A DNA stretch of 6,265 nucleotides from an uncultured bacterium (lineage in GTDB: Bacteria > Desulfobacterota > Binatia > HRBIN30), in NCBI GenBank assembly GCA_937975525.1, contig CALJUJ010000680.1, positions 1 through 6,265 of the forward strand. The letters run 5' to 3'. Positions 1-5,962 of the stretch are shown piece by piece (position 1 is the first letter of the stretch; every line of letters starts with the position of its first letter). The translations under genes and the position numbers were made by a program. Below the pieces are notes generated by a model. It was not told where the DNA came from. It worked only from the letters and a program-made list of their open reading frames with translations, and made no database searches.

Positions 1-1
1 C

Positions 2-157
2 GCGCCGTTCTACCGGCGCCTCGGCTTCGAAGATCTGCCGGACGACGAGGAAGGCACGGAACTGCGGCGCCTGCGCGAGATGGAGGCCGCTTCGGGCCTG
101 GATCCGAGTAAGCGCGTGGCGATGCGCCTCGACCTGACCCGGGGAGGCAGCCGATGA
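2..157 (+). CDS. GNAT-like N-acetyltransferase, C-terminal end only (5' truncated)
   Basis: This is the last 51 codons of a gene that begins before the window, in the frame starting at base 2 and ending in TGA at 155-157. The segment FYRRLGF near its start (bases 8-28) matches the FYxxLGF signature found near the acetyl-CoA site in the C-terminal half of GNAT acetyltransferases. The tail ending VAMRLDL is consistent with the final beta strand of that fold. The substrate cannot be inferred from this fragment. The stop overlaps the ccmA start as ATGA, so it is probably the upstream gene of the same transcript. The family call rests on one short motif, so a non-GNAT protein is possible, but the reading frame itself is well supported by the coupled overlap. 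Confidence 0.6.
   Translation, partial: APFYRRLGFEDLPDDEEGTELRRLREMEAASGLDPSKRVAMRLDLTRGGSR
142..147 (+). promoter_or_regulatory. Ribosome binding site of ccmA
   Basis: GGGAGG lies six bases before the ATG at 154. It is a strong Shine-Dalgarno match and fixes the ccmA start inside the end of the preceding gene. Confidence 0.7.
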
Positions 158-873
158 TCGACGCGAACGGGCTGGTCCGTCGCTTCGGCCCCCTCGTCGC
201 CGTCGATCGCGTCAACCTGGCGGTCGGGGCCGGCGAGGCAGTGGCCCTGTTCGGCCCGAACGGCGCGGGCAAGAGCACTCTGTTGCGGATGCTGGCCACC
301 CTGCTGCAGCCGGATGCCGGCACGCTCGCGTGGTTCGGCCGCAGCGGCCACGGCGGGCGGCGGGACGCGCGCCGACGACTCGGGCTGCTGTCGCACCAGA
401 GCTTCCTCTATCCGGACCTCACACCGGCACAGAACCTCGCCTTCTACGCACGGCTCTATGGCGTCGAAGATCCGCAGCGTCGGGCCGCCGAGTGGCTGCG
501 GCGCGTCGGCGTCGCCGGTTGGGGGCAGCGTCCCCTGCGGACGTTGTCGCGCGGGCGCGAGCAAGGATGCGCGCTCGCAAGGGCTCTGATCCACGGCCCC
601 GAGATGATTCTTCTCGACGAGCCGTTCACCGGCCTCGACCGTGGCGGTGTCGACATGCTGATCGACGTGCTGCGAGACTTCGTCGAGCGCGGCAGCAGCC
701 TCATCCTCTCGACGCACGACGTCGAGCTCGGGCTCGCGGTCTGCCAGCGCGCCGTCGTGCTGCGTCGAGGCCGCAAGGTTTGGGACGGTATCGTCGGCGG
801 CGCGGCCCGCGCCGAGTTCGACGAAGCCTACGCCCGCATCTTCGCAACCGCGCCGGGGAACAGCCATGCGTGA
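154..873 (+). CDS. ccmA: Heme ABC transporter ATP-binding protein CcmA
   Basis: Cytoplasmic ATPase subunit of the CcmABCD complex, which uses ATP hydrolysis to release heme-loaded CcmE from CcmC/D. The 239 residues form one ABC nucleotide-binding domain, slightly longer than E. coli CcmA (about 205). Visible motifs are Walker A GPNGAGKST (34-42), the Q-loop glutamine in SHQ (Q82), signature LSRGREQ (131-137), Walker B ILLDEP (152-157) with catalytic E156, D-loop GLD (160-162) and the H-loop histidine in STHD (H188). SRG in place of SGG in the signature is typical of CcmA. The following residues, GC at 138-139 where most ABC proteins have Arg-Leu, are unusual. ATG 154 is chosen for its strong ribosome binding site and the ATGA overlap with the upstream gene; the end overlaps ccmB by eight bases. 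The identity is supported jointly by the SRG signature and by ccmB directly downstream. Confidence 0.93.
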   Translation: MIDANGLVRRFGPLVAVDRVNLAVGAGEAVALFGPNGAGKSTLLRMLATLLQPDAGTLAWFGRSGHGGRRDARRRLGLLSHQSFLYPDLTPAQNLAFYARLYGVEDPQRRAAEWLRRVGVAGWGQRPLRTLSRGREQGCALARALIHGPEMILLDEPFTGLDRGGVDMLIDVLRDFVERGSSLILSTHDVELGLAVCQRAVVLRRGRKVWDGIVGGAARAEFDEAYARIFATAPGNSHA

Positions 874-1534
874 GATTCTCACGCTGGTGCGCAAGGACCT
901 AGACGTCGAGGTCCGAACCAAGGAGACGCTCGCCTCGCTGCTGCTGCTCGGGCTGCTGACGCTCCTGGTGCTGAGCTTCGCCTTCGACCCGACCAGCGCC
1001 ATGCGTGCGGAGGCCGCTCCTGGGGCTCTCTGGGTGGCCGTGACCTTCGCCGGAGTGCTGGCACTCGGCCGGGCATTCCTGATCGAACGCGAGAACGACT
1101 GTTTGGAGGGACTGCTGGCGAGCCCCGTCGACCGCGGCAACATCTACCTGGCCAAGACGCTGTCGACGTTCGTGCTCATGGCGATCGCGCAACTCGGCAT
1201 CGTTCCCGTTTTCGTGCTCTTCTTCGACGTCGAGCCGACGCCGGCGCTCGTCGGCGTGCTCGCCGCGGTGATGCTGGGAGTTCTCGGGCTCGCCGCCCTG
1301 GGCTCGCTACTCGCTGCGATCGCCGTGCGCACGCGAGCACGCGAGGTGCTGCTGCCGCTGCTGATGCTCCCGCTGATCGTGCCCGCGTTCATCGCCGGCG
1401 TACGTGCCACCCAGGACCTACTGGCCGGCGGCTCGCTGGCTGCCGCGCAGCCCTGGCTCGGATCGATGCTGGCGATCGACGTCATCTTTCTCGTCGTCGG
1501 CTGGCTCCTGTTCGGAGCCGTCGTCGAGGAGTGA
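866..1534 (+). CDS. ccmB: Heme exporter / CcmABCD membrane subunit CcmB
   Basis: Inner-membrane partner of CcmA. The 222 residues are the usual length for CcmB. About six hydrophobic segments are visible: roughly 22-40, 53-72, 100-120, 126-153, 160-179 and 200-219. The loop after the second segment reads FLIERENDCLEGLLASP (71-87) followed by NIYLAK (92-97), which is the conserved CcmB signature (E...D...GLL.SP....I...K). The N-terminus RKDLDVEVRTKE is the expected cytoplasmic amphipathic stretch. The ATG at 866 overlaps the ccmA stop by eight bases, and GGGGAA sits five bases before it, so the two subunits are probably made in a coupled manner. The strict biochemical substrate of CcmAB is debated in the literature; the role in CcmE release is the favoured view. 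No anomalies are seen. Confidence 0.93.
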   Translation: MREILTLVRKDLDVEVRTKETLASLLLLGLLTLLVLSFAFDPTSAMRAEAAPGALWVAVTFAGVLALGRAFLIERENDCLEGLLASPVDRGNIYLAKTLSTFVLMAIAQLGIVPVFVLFFDVEPTPALVGVLAAVMLGVLGLAALGSLLAAIAVRTRAREVLLPLLMLPLIVPAFIAGVRATQDLLAGGSLAAAQPWLGSMLAIDVIFLVVGWLLFGAVVEE

Positions 1535-1577
1535 GGCCGGCCCCACCCTGGCACTGCCACGACGAACTTGGTACCTC

Positions 1578-1581
1578 GGAG
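1578..1581 (+). promoter_or_regulatory. Ribosome binding site of ccmC, deciding the ATG 1586 start
   Basis: GGAG lies four bases before ATG 1586. The spacing is short but acceptable. The upstream in-frame TTG at 1568 has no purine-rich site before it, which favours the ATG. Confidence 0.45.
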
Positions 1582-1585
1582 CCCC

Positions 1586-2269
1586 ATGCGGCGATGGTTC
1601 GACACGGTTCACCCCGGCCTCACGCTGGTCGCGATGGCGGCGGCGATCTTCTTCGTCTTCGTCTACGTGCCCACGGATCGCGACCAGGGGATCATCCAAC
1701 GCATCTTCTACTTCCACGTGCCGCTGGCGATGATGACCTACCTATCGGTCGCCACCGTCGCCCTGGGCAGCGCCGTGTACCTGTGGCGACGCGACCGCGC
1801 CTGGGACCGTGTCGCCCACGGCGCCGCCGAGCTCGGCGTGCTCTTCTGCTCGTTGGTGCTGATCACCGGACCGATCTGGGGCAAGCCGGTGTGGGGGACG
1901 TGGTGGACCTGGGACGCCCGGCTGACCGCAACGTTGATTCTCTGGCTGATCTACGCCGGCTATCTCTTGCTCCGCAGTGTCGCGCCTGGCGAGCAGGGAG
2001 CGCGCTACGCGGCCGTGCTCGGCCTCGTCGGAGCGCTCGACATTCCGGGGATCAACCGCGCCGTCTACTGGTTGCGCACGATTCACCCCGCCGTCATTCA
2101 AAACCGCGACGGAAGCACGGGCCTCGCCGATCCGCGCATGCAGCTCGCGTTCGTCGTGTGCCTGATTGCCTTCGCGTTGCTCTTCGCCTGGCTCCTCTGG
2201 ATCCGCACCGAGAATCTGCGCCTGCAGGACTCGGTCGAGGAGCTTCGCCAGCGAGCTCTACACACATGA
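1586..2269 (+). CDS. ccmC: Heme handling protein CcmC (WWD domain)
   Basis: Integral membrane protein that binds heme at the periplasmic face and attaches it to CcmE. From ATG 1586 it has 227 residues, slightly under E. coli CcmC (245), with about six membrane segments. The tryptophan-rich WWD motif is clear at 98-112 (WGKPVWGTWWTWDAR). The two axial heme histidines flank it: H44 in FYFHVPLA and H167 in WLRTIHPA, equivalent to E. coli H60 and H184. The start was moved from an in-frame TTG at 1568 to ATG 1586 because GGAG lies just upstream and MRRWF is a natural membrane-protein N-terminus. A 51-base gap separates it from ccmB, and its stop overlaps the ccmD start as ATGA. CcmC and CcmF both carry WWD domains; the length and the FYFHVP segment make this CcmC. 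Confidence 0.94.
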   Translation: MRRWFDTVHPGLTLVAMAAAIFFVFVYVPTDRDQGIIQRIFYFHVPLAMMTYLSVATVALGSAVYLWRRDRAWDRVAHGAAELGVLFCSLVLITGPIWGKPVWGTWWTWDARLTATLILWLIYAGYLLLRSVAPGEQGARYAAVLGLVGALDIPGINRAVYWLRTIHPAVIQNRDGSTGLADPRMQLAFVVCLIAFALLFAWLLWIRTENLRLQDSVEELRQRALHT

Positions 2270-2442
2270 AGAATCTGAACTTCCTGTTCGCCGCCTACAC
2301 GGCTGTTTGGGTACTGCTGTTTTTCTACATCCTCAGCCTCGCGCGCCGGAACCGCTCGCTCGCCGAAGAGATCGAGGAGCTGCGCGAGTTGATTCGCGAA
2401 GGTGGCGACGATCCCCAGGGCCGGGATCGCGAGGTGACCTGA
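2266..2442 (+). CDS. ccmD: CcmD-like small membrane protein (alternative CcmD family)
   Basis: A 58-residue gene beginning at the ATG that overlaps the ccmC stop (ATGA). One hydrophobic helix (about residues 6-24, FLFAAYTAVWVLLFFYILSL) is followed by an Arg/Asn cluster and a charged, heptad-like stretch (SLAEEIEELRELIREGG, about 31-47) that could form a short coiled coil. This one-helix, charged-tail layout is that of CcmD, which stabilises the CcmA-CcmB-CcmC complex and helps release CcmE. The FLFAAYTAVW start resembles the 'alternative' CcmD family of non-gammaproteobacteria more than E. coli CcmD. The assignment relies on topology and position directly after ccmC, because CcmD proteins share little sequence. 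No strong ribosome binding site precedes it, so translation is probably coupled to ccmC. Confidence 0.82.
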   Translation: MKNLNFLFAAYTAVWVLLFFYILSLARRNRSLAEEIEELRELIREGGDDPQGRDREVT

Positions 2443-2447
2443 TCCGC

Positions 2448-2627
2448 ATGCCGGCCGAGGTCCCCTGTCCGGTTTGCCGTCTCCGCCACGCGTGGGAAGG
2501 GAACCCGCACCGTCCGTTTTGCTCGGAACGTTGCCGGCTCATCGATCTCGGCACCTGGGCGGGTGAAGGCTACCGGATTCCCGGCGACCCGGCGCCGCAC
2601 GACGAATCGGACAGCGATGACGACTGA
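2448..2627 (+). CDS. yacG: YacG-type zinc-binding protein (DUF329), putative DNA gyrase inhibitor
   Basis: A 59-residue protein with four zinc-ligand cysteines, C7 and C10 (CPVC) and C25 and C29 (CSERC), followed by RLIDLGTWAGEGYRIPG, the hallmark of the YacG/DUF329 family. E. coli YacG (65 residues) binds GyrB and inhibits gyrase; the same role here is inferred from family only. The C-terminus is a strongly acidic tail (DESDSDDD), compatible with the flexible GyrB-contacting tail of the family. It starts five bases after the ccmD stop, and GAGGTG at 2431-2436 inside the ccmD end could serve as its ribosome binding site, with rather long spacing of 11 bases. The gene has no evident link to cytochrome maturation and is an inserted neighbour. 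In gammaproteobacteria yacG usually sits beside coaE instead. Confidence 0.88.
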   Translation: MPAEVPCPVCRLRHAWEGNPHRPFCSERCRLIDLGTWAGEGYRIPGDPAPHDESDSDDD

Positions 2628-2651
2628 GGCGAGCCCCAGCGCCGATCGCCG

Positions 2652-3431
2652 ATGACGATCCACCCGACCGCGTTGGTCGATCCTGCCGCCAGCGTTCACC
2701 CCGACGCCGACGTCGGGCCATTCGTGGTGATCGAGGGACCGGTGGCGATCGGCGCACGCACGCGGGTGATGGCGCATGCGACGCTGCTCGGCTCGGTACG
2801 CATCGGCGCGGACAACGAGATCCACATGGGCGCGGTGATCGGCAACACTCCGCAGGATCGCGGCTACGACGGCGCCGAAACCTCGGTCGTCATCGGCGAT
2901 CGCAACGTGATTCGCGAGCACGTGCAGATCCACCGCGCCAGCCGCGCCGGCGCCGCAACCCGCCTGGGCGACGACAACTACCTGATGGCGACGGCGCACG
3001 TCGCCCACGACTGCACCGTCGGCTCCGGGGTGACGCTCGCCAACGGGGCGGTCGTCGGCGGCCATGCCGAGATCGCGGATCGCGTCTTCCTCTCCGGCAA
3101 CAGCGCCATCCACCAACACGTGCGCGTAGGGCGCCTCGCCTTCCTGCGCGGCGTGAGTGCGGCCGACCGCGACGTGCCCCCCTTCTGCATCGTCGACGAC
3201 ATCAATGTCGTGCGCGCCCTGAACCGCGTCGGCCTGCGTCGTGCGGGATTCGCGCCGGAGCGCATCGACGCGCTACGTCGGGCGTTCCGGCTGTTGTTCG
3301 GCCGGCGCCGCAACCTGACCCAGGCGATGGCAGAGATCGAGGACGGGCCCGTGTCGGCAGACGTCGCCGAGCTGCTCGCCTTCGTACGAGCTTCCGTGCG
3401 GGGCGTATGTGCCGGCCCGGCGCGCCCTTGA
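2652..3431 (+). CDS. lpxA: LpxA-family acyl-ACP--UDP-N-acetylglucosamine O-acyltransferase
   Basis: A 259-residue left-handed beta-helix acyltransferase, close to E. coli LpxA (262), which makes the first lipid A precursor by 3-O-acylation of UDP-GlcNAc in the cytoplasm. Hexapeptide repeats run from about 2 to 178 and a helical C-terminal domain follows. Aligned by eye to E. coli LpxA, the catalytic base H125 is H119 (AHVAHDCTVG), and H122, H144, H160 and Q161 correspond to H116, H138, H154 and Q155. D74 is kept as D69 and R204 as R197. The lysine equivalent to K76 is glycine (G71), and E200 is valine. The acyl-chain ruler G173 corresponds to G167, preceded by a bulky R166. It could be the cell's only LpxA or a diverged paralogue with another sugar substrate. 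No lpxD, fabZ or lpxB is adjacent. The start ATG 2652 lacks a clear ribosome binding site. Confidence 0.82.
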   Translation: MTIHPTALVDPAASVHPDADVGPFVVIEGPVAIGARTRVMAHATLLGSVRIGADNEIHMGAVIGNTPQDRGYDGAETSVVIGDRNVIREHVQIHRASRAGAATRLGDDNYLMATAHVAHDCTVGSGVTLANGAVVGGHAEIADRVFLSGNSAIHQHVRVGRLAFLRGVSAADRDVPPFCIVDDINVVRALNRVGLRRAGFAPERIDALRRAFRLLFGRRRNLTQAMAEIEDGPVSADVAELLAFVRASVRGVCAGPARP

Positions 3432-3461
3432 AACGACAGTCCAGGCAAGCATTTGCAGGCC

Positions 3462-3467
3462 GGAGGT
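3462..3467 (+). promoter_or_regulatory. Consensus Shine-Dalgarno before a short ORF upstream of ccmE
   Basis: GGAGGT, among the best ribosome binding sites in the window, is eight bases before an ATG at 3476, not before the ccmE ATG at 3512 (44 bases away). It therefore serves the eight-codon ORF rather than ccmE directly. Confidence 0.5.
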
Positions 3468-3475
3468 CACCTTGC

Positions 3476-3502
3476 ATGCATAGACTGATTTCTCTAGCGT
3501 GA
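3476..3502 (+). CDS. Possible eight-residue leader peptide upstream of ccmE
   Basis: ATG 3476 opens an ORF encoding MHRLISLA that ends in TGA at 3500-3502, nine bases before the ccmE ATG and in the same frame as ccmE. Its ribosome binding site (GGAGGT, eight-base spacing) is near ideal, while the ccmE ATG has none that is recognisable. The likely reading is a translated leader whose termination lets ribosomes reinitiate at ccmE. Alternatives are a nonsense change or sequence error that cut off an ancestral N-terminal extension, or chance. No attenuator-like run of a single amino acid codon is present. Protein-level function is not claimed. Confidence 0.35.
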   Translation: MHRLISLA

Positions 3503-3511
3503 CTCCAGCCG

Positions 3512-3964
3512 ATGGAGACCAAGTCGAAGTTTCTCGTGGGTGCCGCCCTGCTCGTCGGAGCGGTTGGATATTTGATGTACAGCGGCGTCCAGCAAACGGC
3601 GATGTACTACCTGACGATCGAAGAGTTCCTCGCCCAACGCGAGGTGTACGCCGACGAGGGCGTGCGCATCGCCGGCCGAGTCAAGCCTGGCACCGTCGCC
3701 AAGCGCATGACTCCGTCGGGCGAAGAGTTCGAGTTCGAGATCGGCGACTTCGTCGCCGAAGGCGAGATGGGGCAGACGATCCCCGTCTACTACCTCGGGG
3801 TGACTCCGGACATGTTCAAATCCGAAGGCGGCAGCGACGTGATCATCGAGGGGACGTTCCGCGACGGGACCCTCGTGGCGCAGAACGTGATGACCTCGTG
3901 TCCATCCAAATACGAAGCCGAGGACGGCACCGGCTACCCGGCCGAGGGTGGCACGGATGGTTGA
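3512..3964 (+). CDS. ccmE: Heme chaperone CcmE, cysteine type (CxxxY)
   Basis: Periplasmic-facing heme chaperone that receives heme from CcmC and delivers it to CcmF. The 150-residue protein has one N-terminal membrane anchor (about 7-23) and an OB-fold domain (about 32-125) with the family landmarks YYLTIEEF (32-39), VRIAGRVKPGTV (51-62) and YYLGVTPDMFKSEG (93-106). Heme-attaching CcmE of E. coli uses H130 and Y134 in HxxxY. Here the same place reads CPSKY, giving C130 and Y134, so the attachment residue is cysteine. Cys-type CcmE is known from Desulfovibrio and archaea and is thought to bind heme covalently through the cysteine. The tail after Y134 is short and acidic. The end overlaps ccmF by eight bases. 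ATG 3512 is preferred because the frame is closed by TGA at 3500-3502, although its own ribosome binding site is poor. Confidence 0.93.
   Translation: METKSKFLVGAALLVGAVGYLMYSGVQQTAMYYLTIEEFLAQREVYADEGVRIAGRVKPGTVAKRMTPSGEEFEFEIGDFVAEGEMGQTIPVYYLGVTPDMFKSEGGSDVIIEGTFRDGTLVAQNVMTSCPSKYEAEDGTGYPAEGGTDG
3944..3948 (+). promoter_or_regulatory. Ribosome binding site of ccmF, deciding the ATG 3957 start
   Basis: GAGGG lies eight bases before ATG 3957. The alternative in-frame GTG at 3948 overlaps this site and so is unlikely to be the start. Confidence 0.6.
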
Positions 3965-5951
3965 CGTCGGGTCGCTGGCACTTCTGTTCGGGTGGGTGCT
4001 CGCCATCTACGGGATCGGCACCTCGCTGTTCGGTGCGTACGCGCGCCGGCGCGACTTCGTCGCGAGCGGCGAGAACGCCACGCTGGCCGTCTGGGGCATG
4101 GTGTTGGTGGCGACGGCGGCGCTGCTGCACGGCCTCGTCACCAGCGATTTCAGCCTGAAATACGTCGCCCACTACAGCAGCTCGACGCTGCCGCTGCAGT
4201 ACAAGGTCGCCGCACTCTGGGGCGGCCAGGCAGGCTCGCTGCTGTTCTGGTTGGTGATCCTCACGTCGATGGCCGCGATCGTGGTGTTGCAGAACCGCGA
4301 GCGCAACCGCGAGCTCATGCCCTACGTGACGGCGACGCTGCTCGTGATTTCGTTATTCTTCCTGTCGATGGTGAACTTCATCACGCCGCCGTTCGAGCGG
4401 CTGGCGTTCGTGCCGCAGGAGGGTCGCGACCTCAATCCGCTGCTGCAGAACTACTGGATGACGATTCACCCGCCGTCGCTCTACGTCGGCTTCGTCGGCT
4501 GCTCGGTTCCGTTCGCGTTCGCCATGGCGGCGCTCGCCACCGGCCGACTCGACGACGTGTGGATCCGCACCACCCGCCGCTGGACCTTGCTGGCGTGGTT
4601 CTTCCTCAGCCTCGGCAACCTCTTCGGCGCCGAGTGGGCATACCTGGTGCTGGGCTGGGGCGGCTACTGGGCCTGGGATCCGGTGGAAAACGCCGCCTTC
4701 ATGCCTTGGCTCACGTGCACCGCGTTCCTGCACTCGGTGATGATCCAAGAGAAGAAGAACATGCTGAAGGTCTGGAACATGGTGCTGGTGATCCTGACCT
4801 TTCTGCTGACCATCTTCGGCACGTTCCTGACGCGCAGTGGCGTGATCTCGTCGGTACACTCGTTCACCCAGTCGGGCCTCGGGCCTTTTTTCATGAGCTT
4901 CCTGCTCGTCGCCGCGGCTGCGGCCTTCGGCCTGATGTTCTGGCGCTTGCGGCTACTGCGCAGCGAGAACGAGCTCGACTCGCTGCTCTCGCGCGAGACG
5001 GCCTTCCTGCTGAACAACCTCATTCTCGTCGGCATTTGCTTCGCCGTCTTCTGGGGAACCGTATTCCCGGTCGTCTCCGAGTGGGTGCGAGGGGTGAAAA
5101 TCACCGTCGGACCTCCCTTCTTCAATCAGGTGAACGCGCCCCTCGGGCTGATTCTCCTGTTCCTGACCGGTCTCGGGCCGGTGATCGCATGGCGGCGTGC
5201 GACCTGGAGCAACCTCCAGCGCAACGTGCTGCGGCCGATGCTCTTCGGCGTCGGCGTCGGCGCGGTGCTCTTCGTCGCCGGCATGCGCCACTACTACGCC
5301 ATCGTTTCGTTCTCGCTGTGCGGCTTCGTGCTGGCGACGATCAGCATGGAGTTCTTCCGCGGCGTGCGAGCCCGCCAGGCGATGGTGGGCGAGTCGGCTC
5401 CGACCGCGCTGGTGCGGCTGATCGGCAAGAACCGCAGGCGCTACGGCGGCTACATCATCCACATCGGCGTGGTGATGATGTTCCTCGCCTTCACCGGAAC
5501 GTCGGCCTTCAAGCAGGAACGCCAGATCACGGTGAACCCGGGAGACAGCTTCGAGATCGGCGACTACTCCCTGCGCTACGACGGCGTCGAGGAGGCGGAT
5601 AGCGAGCACATCGCCTACCTCCGCGCGAACGTAGCGGTGTTCCAGGGTGGCGAGCTCGTCGATACGCTGCAGCCGGAGAAGCGTTTCTACAAGAAACCGG
5701 AGCAGCCGACGACCGAGGTCGCGATCCGCTCGACGCTCGGCGCCGACCTCTATCTGGTGCTCGGCAGCTTCGACCAGCCGACGCAGATGGCGACGATCAT
5801 CGCCTACATCAATCCGCTCGTCGGATTCCTGTTCTGGGGCGGAATGGTCCTCGTCTTCGGCACCTTCGTGACGATCTGGCCGCAGCGTGCGACGGCGACG
5901 GCTCCCGCCGGTGCGTATTCGCCCGGACGCAACAGGGTCCCGGCCGACTGA
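3957..5951 (+). CDS. ccmF: Cytochrome c heme lyase subunit CcmF (WWD domain)
   Basis: Large inner-membrane protein (664 residues, about 15 membrane segments; E. coli CcmF is 647) that moves heme from CcmE to the CxxCH thiols of apocytochrome c, acting with CcmH. The WWD domain is at 233-246 (GWGGYWAWDPVENA) followed by FMPWL. The four conserved histidines are visible: H171 (NYWMTIHPPSLYVGF) and H301 (RSGVISSVHSFT) flanking the WWD domain, and H259 (FLHSVMIQEK) and H502 (YIIHIGVVMM), which correspond to the two residues proposed to hold a structural b-heme. A periplasmic loop at about 520-615 contains FYKKPEQPTTE, typical of the family. ATG 3957 was chosen over GTG 3948 because of GAGGG eight bases upstream. 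It overlaps ccmE by eight bases, and the next gene starts 11 bases after its stop. Confidence 0.96.
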   Translation: MVDVGSLALLFGWVLAIYGIGTSLFGAYARRRDFVASGENATLAVWGMVLVATAALLHGLVTSDFSLKYVAHYSSSTLPLQYKVAALWGGQAGSLLFWLVILTSMAAIVVLQNRERNRELMPYVTATLLVISLFFLSMVNFITPPFERLAFVPQEGRDLNPLLQNYWMTIHPPSLYVGFVGCSVPFAFAMAALATGRLDDVWIRTTRRWTLLAWFFLSLGNLFGAEWAYLVLGWGGYWAWDPVENAAFMPWLTCTAFLHSVMIQEKKNMLKVWNMVLVILTFLLTIFGTFLTRSGVISSVHSFTQSGLGPFFMSFLLVAAAAAFGLMFWRLRLLRSENELDSLLSRETAFLLNNLILVGICFAVFWGTVFPVVSEWVRGVKITVGPPFFNQVNAPLGLILLFLTGLGPVIAWRRATWSNLQRNVLRPMLFGVGVGAVLFVAGMRHYYAIVSFSLCGFVLATISMEFFRGVRARQAMVGESAPTALVRLIGKNRRRYGGYIIHIGVVMMFLAFTGTSAFKQERQITVNPGDSFEIGDYSLRYDGVEEADSEHIAYLRANVAVFQGGELVDTLQPEKRFYKKPEQPTTEVAIRSTLGADLYLVLGSFDQPTQMATIIAYINPLVGFLFWGGMVLVFGTFVTIWPQRATATAPAGAYSPGRNRVPAD

Positions 5952-5962
5952 ACACGATACCG

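Noticed and set aside
10..1143. Long minus-strand open frame (377 codons) opposite ccmA and ccmB
   Set aside because: It lies antisense to two genes with clear family motifs, and its composition (Arg, Ser, Ala, Pro rich, no recognisable domain) is the usual shadow of GC-rich codon bias.
1568..1585. Upstream TTG start extending CcmC by six residues
   Set aside because: No ribosome binding site precedes the TTG, while ATG 1586 has GGAG just upstream and gives a normal CcmC N-terminus.
1531..2442. One continuous plus-strand frame through ccmC ending at the ccmD stop
   Set aside because: Only the last 58 codons, from ATG 2266, look like a protein (CcmD-like). The earlier part is an Arg-rich out-of-frame reading of ccmC.
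2617..2655. Twelve-codon ORF bridging the yacG end and the lpxA start, its TGA overlapping the lpxA ATG
   Set aside because: No ribosome binding site, no recognisable peptide, and overlaps like this arise easily by chance in such sequence.
3473..3480. Palindrome TGCATGCA before ccmE
   Set aside because: Eight bases are too short to call an operator, and no second copy or flanking symmetry is seen.
3432..3511. Possible terminator or promoter in the gap between lpxA and ccmE
   Set aside because: Only weak stems (for example GCAA/TTGC at 3445-3456) without a T-run, and a -10-like TAGACT at 3481 without a properly spaced -35; neither is convincing.
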